Positions 1 through 5,281 of a DNA stretch of 5,281 bases are shown one piece after another. Made by a program: the position numbers and the translations under genes. The notes beneath the pieces are model-generated. The model saw only the letters and a list, made by a program, of their open reading frames with translations. It made no database searches and had not been told where the DNA came from. Position 1 is the first letter of the stretch. Every line of letters begins with the position of its first letter. This stretch comes from Pseudomonadota bacterium (GTDB taxonomy: Bacteria > Pseudomonadota > Gammaproteobacteria > Acidiferrobacterales > Acidiferrobacteraceae), in NCBI GenBank assembly GCA_021795255.1, contig JAJYPQ010000322.1:1-5281 (forward strand). Reading direction: 5' to 3'.

Positions 1-1499
1 GGGGTGCGACTCGTGATCCCCAGAGCGGTCTCATGCGAGCGCTCGCCGGTTTTTTTCTTGATGGATTCGCGCTCGATCAGAAACACCTGACCGACAGAGG
101 GAAAGTCGAGAGTGGTGTTGAGCGCCGTCTGGCACCCAATCCGCCGTGTCTCGATACGGCCGTGGTCGGCCGATGCGATCTCGACGAAGTCGGCGGCGCC
201 GCGGGTCGCGAACCGCAACGCGATATCCCGTTCCCACGGGGGTTGGTGGCCTTTGACCGTGAAATGGTACGCGCCTGCCGCTCGACCCGATAGGTCGCCA
301 GCGCGCGCTGGGTCAGCTAGCGTCGGCCGTGATGTCCTTGCCCGCAATGGGGCAGCCGTCAAGCACGGGGATCGCCATGCCGATTTCGTGGGTGCGCTTG
401 AGTGCATCGTGACCCCCTACAGGCAAGCTGCCGACTTTTTTGGGCGTGACAGATTTTGGATTCATGGCCGACCACGCTCAGGATATGGGCCTGATGTCCC
501 GCTTTGTCGACGGCATTCTTCATGGTCTTGCCATCGATCGCCAGGGCATTGTCCTGGGTCCCCCAGGCCTGATTCCAGGTCGCAAGCGCCTGATCCAGTG
601 CGCCCGGCTCGATGCGTACCAGGCAATCGCGAATGACAAATTCACTGGGGACGACATAGTGTCCGCGCTCCCGGCGGCAGCCGAAGCGCATCCGGGCCTG
701 CTGTCCCAGGGCATCGGCCCAATCAGAGATGGCTTTATAGCCGCGTATGCCGCACAGAATGGCGCCCGTCGCGATGCCCAGCACCACGGGCAGGCGATGG
801 CGACGCCCCTGTGCGCGGCGGGGATCGGCAATGGATAGGAAGCACTGGGGCAGCGAGCGCATCTGGTCGGCAGCGAGCATGATCTGAGGGGTTCCTGTAA
901 GGTGAAGGTGATTTCGGTCAGGGTGGGTGAGCTGGCGCTGAGGGTCGCGGCACAAGGGGCGAACAAAGACCCGCTTGGGGGCGCTGGCTTCCGCGCTGTA
1001 GCCTTTTCGGGTGCGTCGATACCCTTGGGTCAGGCCCAGCTCCCGCCAGTTGGCGGCCCGATACACACCCCCATGGAAGCGCCGGGGATCAACAAAGGTC
1101 TCCAGCAGCAGCAACGGATGGCCGAAGCGGACCGGCCAATCGGCCACGACCCGGCGTTCGGTCAGCGACAGGACCCGCGAGCCAATATTCGGCCGGTGCC
1201 AGTCGGGCAGGATCAGGAAACGGCTGTTGTTGGCGATCAGCTTGAGGTGGCTATACTGGGAGCGAAAGTCCCAGCCGATCCCGCACACCGCATTTCAGGG
1301 CGGCGGCCGACAGGCTGAGCTGCGCCACCCACTGATCGCGCCATGTGGCGACGTACCACACCGTCTCGCCGATCTTCGGCAGCGCACCCAGATAGTGGTG
1401 TTGTGCCATCTGCTCTTGATAGCGCCCTTCCTCGTGGCGCTCCACCAGGCGGACTTGGAGTTCCGATAGGGCTTCGCTGGTGAATTTCGCCGATTCCAT
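1..1499 (-). pseudogene. DUF4338 (DruA-like)-ISAs1 transposase fusion, frameshifted
   Basis: This is a remnant of a DDE transposase that would catalyse movement of its own IS, here carrying an N-terminal DUF4338 domain. From the ATG at 1499, the first segment has the DUF4338 signatures HHYLG and SAAALK...VRDR. After a frame break at 1275-1279 it continues IGWDF, NNSRFLILP, LLLETFVDPRRF, YRAANW and RPLCRD. The ISAs1 N-terminal domain follows (FLSIADPRRAQGRRHRLPVV, GYKAISDWADAL), then AIDGKT with the first catalytic Asp. A second break at the A6 run (436-441) leads to a frame encoding KKVGSLP, HDALKRTHEIGMAIPVLDG and GKDITADA, with the second Asp at about 322-324. That frame stops at TGA 313-315. 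A third break leads to LTQRALATY, and a fourth near 270 to YHFTVKGHQPP and DHGRIETRR, with the catalytic Glu at about 150-152. The last frame stays open to the left edge. No Shine-Dalgarno is clear before 1499; a GTG at 1541-1543 in another frame is an alternative original start. The gene is inactive unless the frames are bridged. Confidence 0.85.
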
Positions 1500-1565
1500 C
1501 CGGTGATTGATATCAGGAGTCTCGGGCGTTGTTCAGCCCGCACCCTTAACTCTCCGCTTTCTATA

Positions 1566-1571
1566 ATTATA
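1566..1571 (-). promoter_or_regulatory. Candidate -10 box for the transposase gene
   Basis: The minus strand reads TATAAT, a perfect sigma-70 -10 consensus, 67 bp upstream of the ATG at 1499 and just inside the IS end. With a 17-bp spacer the -35 position would coincide with the outermost six bases of the element (CAGGGT), a poor match to TTGACA. The box sits within TATAATTATA (1562-1571), so it reads as TATAAT on both strands. Function is inferred. Confidence 0.35.
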
Positions 1572-1577
1572 TCCGGT

Positions 1578-1594
1578 AGGGCAAATTTACCCTG
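1578..1594 (-). repeat. Putative terminal inverted repeat of the IS, itself near-palindromic
   Basis: Read on the minus strand from 1594, the sequence is CAGGGTAAATTTGCCCT. It lies about 95 bp upstream of the transposase start, where the outer IS end is expected. Positions 1578-1593 form an imperfect palindrome (AGGG-C-AAATTT-A-CCCT, one mismatched pair), so the end may bind a dimeric protein or fold. The partner repeat is outside the window, so the assignment rests on position and the CAGGG start only. Confidence 0.45.
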
Positions 1595-1803
1595 GGCTCA
1601 AAACCGAGTGTGGTGGACATCTTCGGGGGGCGCGAGTATAGAGACTGGTTGTATCAGAAAAACAGCGACCCTGAAGGTGGGATTCGTAGTAGGTCGTACG
1701 GATCTGCGAGCCCGGCTCGGAACCAGTAGGCGGCCTTTAAACGGTTTTGCTTGTCTTTAAAAGTTAATGAACGAAAGGGTAACGATTGATGCGGGGTCAA
1801 TGG

Positions 1804-1823
1804 TTTCGCCCTGCGGGCCGAAA
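1804..1823. repeat. Imperfect inverted repeat (hairpin) next to a -10-like box
   Basis: TTTCGCCC and GGGCCGAAA flank a 3-nt loop (TGC) and can pair over eight base pairs with one bulged C on the right arm. No T-run follows, so it is not a standard terminator. It ends 6 bp before the TATAAT at 1830, so a repressor or activator site over a promoter is possible. This is inference from symmetry alone. Confidence 0.3.
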
Positions 1824-1829
1824 TGACCT

Positions 1830-1835
1830 TATAAT
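1830..1835 (+). promoter_or_regulatory. Candidate -10 box for the GGDEF-EAL gene
   Basis: TATAAT is a perfect sigma-70 -10 hexamer on the coding strand, 250 bp upstream of the GTG start at 2086. The region 16-19 bp upstream offers only weak -35 matches (TTCGCC at 1805-1810, spacer 19), and it overlaps the hairpin at 1804-1823. Such a promoter might need an activator. If used, the transcript would carry a 5' leader of roughly 240 nt. Confidence 0.3.
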
Positions 1836-2055
1836 GCCAACATGGGGCTGGGTTCGCTCCGGCCTGTTGGCGGTAGGTCTTCGTTCGGTCGCCCTGGCGG
1901 CGTAAAGGGGGCTGAAAAGACCGGCGGGAATGTTCCGTTCTTGGGTGCAGTTTCGGGAGCCGAATCGTTTAAGGCACGCACCGAATCAGGACCCGGATGA
2001 CCAGGGGTCCCCGTGAGACCGCGTTAACAGACGGGACACCGAGTATCGGGAGACA

Positions 2056-2079
2056 GGGGCCCTTTGGGGAAGGGGGGGG
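2056..2079 (+). promoter_or_regulatory. G-rich ribosome binding site with possible G-quadruplex
   Basis: The stretch is GGGG-CCCTTT-GGGG-AA-G8, ending 6 nt before the GTG start at 2086. The AAGGGGGGGGA portion is a purine-rich Shine-Dalgarno-like sequence at suitable spacing and supports that start. The four-tract pattern fits the usual G3+N1-7 quadruplex rule, and CCC-TTT-GGG can alternatively form a small hairpin. Either structure would hide the ribosome binding site. Its role as a binding site is likely; folding is unproven. Confidence 0.5.
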
Positions 2080-2085
2080 ACATCA

Positions 2086-4758
2086 GTGATACAAAAGAGT
2101 CGAGAGCGGCAGATTAATCTTCTCGCCGTGGTCGTGGTCGCGGCCGTATGCTTGGTCGCTGGGTTTACGGTGTTTGCGGTCATGCAGAGGGTGACCGAGA
2201 ACCTGCTCCGGCGGAGTCTGGAATCCAACCTTAGTGCGCGCGCCCATGGGGTCACCCGCGACCTCAAGCAAGCGAACCAGGAAGTGGAACTCATAGCCAC
2301 GCGCGCATTTGTATTATCCCAGGTCAGGGCAGGGAACCGCGACCGGGCCGCATCGCCACTTTTTATGACCGGTCTGCACTCGCTTTTGCGTCTCGGATTT
2401 TCTGCGATTGTCTTACGGACCAGACAAGGGGCCTTGATCGCGCGCGCGGGCCGATTTATGGAGCATCCGCAGCGCGAGGTTCCGCTTCGCGGCTTTCCCT
2501 GGGCGCAACTCCTCTGGAGCCCCCGCCAAGGTTATGTATTTCGTAGACGGGTAGTCGTTAGGCAGAAAGGGCGTCCGGTGGGGACGTTCACAGGAGAGGT
2601 GCGCTTGCCGGCGCTCGCCTCTTTGTTCAGTGCTGTCAAATCGTTGAACGCGTCTGCGAATCTCGCCCTGTGTGCGCCCCGCGGAAAGCTGATGGCTTGT
2701 TTCCCCGATACGATCCAACCTCACCGTCCCCGCCCGGTTATGGCGCGCTCCCTGGCCGGACGACCGCTCCCCATGAGTTATGCCCTAGCTGGAAAGACGG
2801 GATTTTCCGTAACGCAAAACTACCAGGGGCATCGGGTGGCAGCGGCCTATATGCCTGTGGCGTACGGCGGTTTGGGCATGGTCTTGTCAATGGATATGGC
2901 CGCACTCGATGCCCCGCTGTGGCACCGGTTGGGGGCCATCCTATTTTTGATGGGCGGGGTCCTAATCGCGGCCATGCTCGCTCTGCGCTGGCGACTCGTT
3001 CCGCTGGTAGCCGATCTGGCGTCCTCGGAGCGTGCGGCTCGTGAGGCCGTTCGTCTTTGGCGCGACAGCGAAGACCACGTGCGGGCGGTCTTGAAGAACG
3101 TCGATGAGGGGATTGTTACGATCTCCGAGACGGGTGTGATCGAGACTGTGAATCCTGCCACCGAACAGCTATTTGGGTACTCGGAAAAGGATCTCATCGG
3201 TAAGAATGTCGCGATCCTTATGCCCGAGCCACACCGTAGCCACCACGATGGCTATTTGCAGCATTACCAGAAAACGGGCGAGGCCCGGATCATAGGCTCC
3301 GGACGCGAATTGGTGGCGCGGAGACTCGACGGTAGCGAGTTTCCCATCGATCTGCGGGTATCTGAATTCGTTCTGCACGGCCAAAAGCGCTTTATCGGGA
3401 CTATCCGCGATGCAAGCGGGCGCAAGACGATAGAGAGCCGCATACAGCATATGGCTACCCATGATGCCCTGACCGATCTTCCGAATCGTACGCTTATACA
3501 GGTCCGGATAGAGCAGTTGATTCGCCGCGCCGATCGCAGCGGGCAGTTTTTTGCGGTTATGTTTGTTGACCTTGACTACTTTAAGGTCGTGAACGACTCA
3601 CACGGCCACGATATTGGAGACCAGCTCCTGTGTCTTGTCGCGCATCGGCTGACGGATACTTTGCGCAAGGAAGACACGGTTGGCCGTCATGGGGGCGATG
3701 AATTCATCGTCATTGCGGCGAATCTTGTCACCCCACTTGATGCCTCCCTGATCGCAGAAAAACTGATTAAGACCCTGTCACTACCTTATGTGATCGATGA
3801 GCGCTCGCTGCATGTTGGGGCGAGTATCGGAATTGCCTTGTACCCATCAGATGGCCGTAATGTCGATGCCCTGTTAAAGCATAGTGATATGGCGATGTAC
3901 CAAGCCAAGGCCTCAGGGCGCTATACGTATCGCGGCTTTGCCGAGTCCATGAACGGGGTAGAGGCCGGTCGGCTGGCCTTGGCGAGCGATTTGCACTGCG
4001 CATTGACCCAAGAACAGTTCGTGCTTTTCTACCAACCCCTTGTGGACTTCCATGATGGGCGGGTGACAAGTCTCGAGGCGCAGATCTATTGGCGTCATCC
4101 GACTCATGGCCTCATGGCGGCCTCTCAGTTCCTGTCCCTTGCCGAGGAGGCCGGGCTTACAGTACCTCTGGGCGAGTGGATGTTGCGTCAAGCCTGTCGC
4201 GACTTTGGTGCCTGGGCTCAGCAGGGATTTACCGTGGGGCGCGTTTCCATCAACCTGTCTACGCACCAATTTCGTAATCAGCGGCTAGCAGACGGGCTGC
4301 GTACCATTCTTCACGAAACGGGTATGGACCCGAAGTGCCTGGGGGTGGAAATCACAGAAGATGATGTGATGAAAAACGCCAAGGAGGCGATTGAGATTCT
4401 TGCCCGATGGGGTTCTGCGGGCGTGGAGGTCTCCCTTGACGCATTCGGGGTGGGCTATTCCAGTCTAAGCTATCTCAAGAAGCTTCCACTCGACATTCTG
4501 AAGATTGATCCCTCGTTCGTGGCCGACTGCGAGACCAACGCGGATGACGGGGCGCGGGTGCGCGCTATCATCGACATGGCCCATGAGCTCGGTATTCGAG
4601 TAGTGGCCGCAGGTGTGGATAGCGAGGGCCAGTACGCGTTCCTTCGCCTCTCCGGTTGTGATGCCTATCAAGGTCAATGGGGCGGAGCGCCGCTCCCGTC
4701 CGCCGACTGTCGACCCTACCTCGTCCCTCTCCTGCCCTCTATGGTCTTCGCTCCCTAA
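2086..4758 (+). CDS. Membrane-bound Cache-like/PAS(heme?)/GGDEF/degenerate-EAL diguanylate cyclase
   Basis: Predicted to make c-di-GMP from two GTP at the inner membrane. TM1 is about residues 11-32. A 33-280 periplasmic segment has weak Cache-like features, including VAAAYMPVAYGGLGMVLSMD near its end and a Cys196/Cys205 pair. TM2 is about 282-302, followed by a charged linker. A PAS domain (about 328-445) closely resembles the FixL heme PAS: ILMPEPHRSHHDGY and RIIGSGR place His387 and Arg407 at the FixL heme-ligand and oxygen-contact positions. The GGDEF domain (about 455-615) has DALTDLPNR, metal-site Asp495 in DLDYFK, an intact GGDEF at 536-540, and the inhibitory I-site RKED at 527-530. 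The EAL domain (about 635-880) keeps Glu664, Asn723, Glu755, Asp785, Lys806 and Gln862. However, EAL reads EAQ, DDFGTG reads DAFGVG, AEGVE reads AAGVD and QGY reads QGQ, so hydrolysis is unlikely. GTG was chosen because it precedes TM1 and has an AAGGGGGGGG Shine-Dalgarno; the next Met (residue 33) would lose TM1. The domain order and cyclase call are secure; ligand identities are inferred. Confidence 0.95.
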   Translation: MIQKSRERQINLLAVVVVAAVCLVAGFTVFAVMQRVTENLLRRSLESNLSARAHGVTRDLKQANQEVELIATRAFVLSQVRAGNRDRAASPLFMTGLHSLLRLGFSAIVLRTRQGALIARAGRFMEHPQREVPLRGFPWAQLLWSPRQGYVFRRRVVVRQKGRPVGTFTGEVRLPALASLFSAVKSLNASANLALCAPRGKLMACFPDTIQPHRPRPVMARSLAGRPLPMSYALAGKTGFSVTQNYQGHRVAAAYMPVAYGGLGMVLSMDMAALDAPLWHRLGAILFLMGGVLIAAMLALRWRLVPLVADLASSERAAREAVRLWRDSEDHVRAVLKNVDEGIVTISETGVIETVNPATEQLFGYSEKDLIGKNVAILMPEPHRSHHDGYLQHYQKTGEARIIGSGRELVARRLDGSEFPIDLRVSEFVLHGQKRFIGTIRDASGRKTIESRIQHMATHDALTDLPNRTLIQVRIEQLIRRADRSGQFFAVMFVDLDYFKVVNDSHGHDIGDQLLCLVAHRLTDTLRKEDTVGRHGGDEFIVIAANLVTPLDASLIAEKLIKTLSLPYVIDERSLHVGASIGIALYPSDGRNVDALLKHSDMAMYQAKASGRYTYRGFAESMNGVEAGRLALASDLHCALTQEQFVLFYQPLVDFHDGRVTSLEAQIYWRHPTHGLMAASQFLSLAEEAGLTVPLGEWMLRQACRDFGAWAQQGFTVGRVSINLSTHQFRNQRLADGLRTILHETGMDPKCLGVEITEDDVMKNAKEAIEILARWGSAGVEVSLDAFGVGYSSLSYLKKLPLDILKIDPSFVADCETNADDGARVRAIIDMAHELGIRVVAAGVDSEGQYAFLRLSGCDAYQGQWGGAPLPSADCRPYLVPLLPSMVFAP

Positions 4759-4766
4759 GGGTCGGT

Positions 4767-5276
4767 TTACGCCCCGGGCCCGCCTTCGGGGCTGGCGTCT
4801 GCCTCTCGTTGTCGTTGCCGTTCCTGCTGGCGCACCCGTCTTTTTTCGAAGGCGTCGGCTCGTTCCGGGATCGTCTTTTCGCCGAACAGCGATTGCTTCA
4901 GGAACTGGAAGCCAAAGCGCATCAAGGCGATGTCGTCCCGACGAAAAGTCTCGCTCTGTTCGGGCGACACTTCGTAGACTTCGTTAAAGGAAGGCGTGCT
5001 GATAAAATCGCGAAAACCGTCAAGATCGTAGCTCGCGAGGAAAAACAGTTGAAGGCTGCGATCCGAGGGCTTTCCAATTGTAGGTCCGCAGGATCGCTTT
5101 TTGAGGACGATCTGCCGCCATTCTCTGTTCAAATCATCGTATGCAGCAACCCCTTGGTCCTTACGATAGTCGCGTATGGTCTGGGTCTTCGGCTCTTGAT
5201 GGCCCAGACAATGATCCTCCTTGACCAGAAAGTAGGAGTCTTCGTCGGTTGCCGAATCCTTTTTGCGCATCGACAT
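4767..5276 (-). CDS. Hypothetical protein, 169 residues, soluble and highly charged
   Basis: I do not recognise this protein. It is hydrophilic, with no signal peptide or membrane segment, and is probably cytoplasmic. The middle (about residues 75-135) looks like a folded mixed domain with aromatic clusters (LQLFFLASYDLDGFRDFI, ALMRFGFQFLKQSLFGE). The C-terminal 30 residues are Arg/Glu/Gln-rich, then Gly/Pro/Ala, and are probably helical then disordered. Only three Cys/His residues lie near each other (DHCLGH, about 21-26), which is not enough for a metal site. Two ATGs (5274-5276 and 5268-5270) could start it. Only five bases of upstream sequence are visible, so no ribosome binding site can be judged and an upstream extension is not excluded. 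It converges on the GGDEF-EAL gene with 8 bp between the stop codons and no clear terminator, so the transcripts may overlap. That it is a real gene is supported by its length, protein-like composition and close packing against its neighbour. Confidence 0.7.
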   Translation of the reverse strand: MSMRKKDSATDEDSYFLVKEDHCLGHQEPKTQTIRDYRKDQGVAAYDDLNREWRQIVLKKRSCGPTIGKPSDRSLQLFFLASYDLDGFRDFISTPSFNEVYEVSPEQSETFRRDDIALMRFGFQFLKQSLFGEKTIPERADAFEKRRVRQQERQRQREADASPEGGPGA

Positions 5277-5281
5277 GAGGC

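Larger units (their letters stand above)
1..1594 (-). mobile_element. ISAs1-family insertion sequence, one end plus degraded transposase gene (continues past left edge)
   Basis: The stretch carries a broken DUF4338-ISAs1 transposase gene read leftward, with a short leader and a plausible outer terminus at 1594. The minus strand there begins CAGGGTAAATTTGCCC, and a CAG-type start is, from memory, usual for ISAs1-family inverted repeats. The opposite end lies outside the window, so the inverted repeat and target duplication cannot be confirmed. If 1594 is the true end, the target duplication (8-10 bp in this family) should begin at 1595 with GGCTCAAA. The transposase frame is damaged in at least four places, so this copy probably moves only if an intact relative supplies the enzyme in trans. 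The family assignment is firm; the exact boundary is inferred. Confidence 0.72.
1595..2085. other. Non-coding interval between IS end and c-di-GMP gene
   Basis: About 490 bp without a convincing gene. Reading frames here are short and have no recognisable motifs; the longest plus-strand candidate with a well-placed ATG (1842-2000, 52 codons) looks like chance. I see no tRNA, rRNA or recognisable riboswitch, including no match to the conserved core of the c-di-GMP-I (GEMM) riboswitch. Small symmetric elements occur: a hairpin at 1804-1823, GGGGTCCCC at 2004-2012, GTTAAC at 2023-2028, and a G-rich tract before the next start codon. It probably contains the promoter and a long leader of the downstream gene. 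Confidence 0.6.

Noticed and set aside
902..1469. Long plus-strand open frames opposite the transposase
   Set aside because: They are antisense shadows of the DUF4338-transposase frames, which carry clear family motifs on the minus strand.
1..1594. A complete Druantia defence system
   Set aside because: Only a DruA-like domain is present, fused to a transposase and frameshifted; no other Druantia gene such as the large helicase DruE is in the window.
1503..1760. Plus-strand open frame across the IS end
   Set aside because: It crosses the proposed IS boundary, has no recognisable domain and is antisense to the IS leader; likely chance.
1842..2000. 52-codon plus-strand reading frame starting just after the TATAAT at 1830
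   Set aside because: It is short, has no Shine-Dalgarno and is rich in Gly, Ser and Arg as expected by chance in GC-rich DNA; no motif is visible.
1920..2010. c-di-GMP riboswitch upstream of the cyclase
   Set aside because: A GCACGCACC string superficially resembles part of the motif, but the conserved GGGCAAACC-like segment and tetraloop-receptor pattern are missing.
4771..4792. GC-rich inverted repeat GCCCCG...CGGGGC as a terminator between the convergent genes
   Set aside because: It lies inside the coding end of the minus-strand gene and is not followed by a T-run on either strand.

Overview
The window suggests a GC-rich Gram-negative bacterium, most likely a proteobacterium. The reasons are the large membrane-anchored PAS-GGDEF-EAL protein, the FixL-type PAS domain and the ISAs1-family element. 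I cannot name the genus. A chemolithotrophic gammaproteobacterium is only a weak impression.

Positions 1-1594, minus strand: one end of an insertion sequence that runs off the left edge. Its single gene is a fusion of a DUF4338 domain (the DruA domain known from Druantia anti-phage systems) to an ISAs1-family DDE transposase. The reading frame is broken at least four times (near 1275-1279, 436-444, 316-321 and 270-274), so this copy is a pseudogene. The family sequence can still be followed through all frames, and codons for all three catalytic acidic residues survive. The outer end of the element appears to be at 1594 (CAGGG...), with a consensus -10 box just inside.

Positions 1595-2085: about 490 bp without a convincing gene. 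It holds a weak candidate promoter, an imperfect hairpin and a G-rich tract (G4, G4, G8) that includes the ribosome binding site of the next gene.

Positions 2086-4758, plus strand: the main gene, an 890-residue c-di-GMP signalling protein. It has two membrane segments around a Cache-like periplasmic sensor, a PAS domain with the heme-ligand signature of FixL, an intact GGDEF domain with an inhibitory I-site, and an EAL domain lacking several catalytic residues. The best reading is a diguanylate cyclase controlled by an external ligand and perhaps by oxygen or another heme ligand. Its EAL domain would be a non-catalytic c-di-GMP-binding or regulatory module.

Positions 4767-5276, minus strand: a convergent gene for a soluble, charged 169-residue protein that I do not recognise. 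It ends 8 bp from the stop codon of the signalling gene. No operon is visible: the signalling gene stands alone between an IS end and a convergent neighbour.
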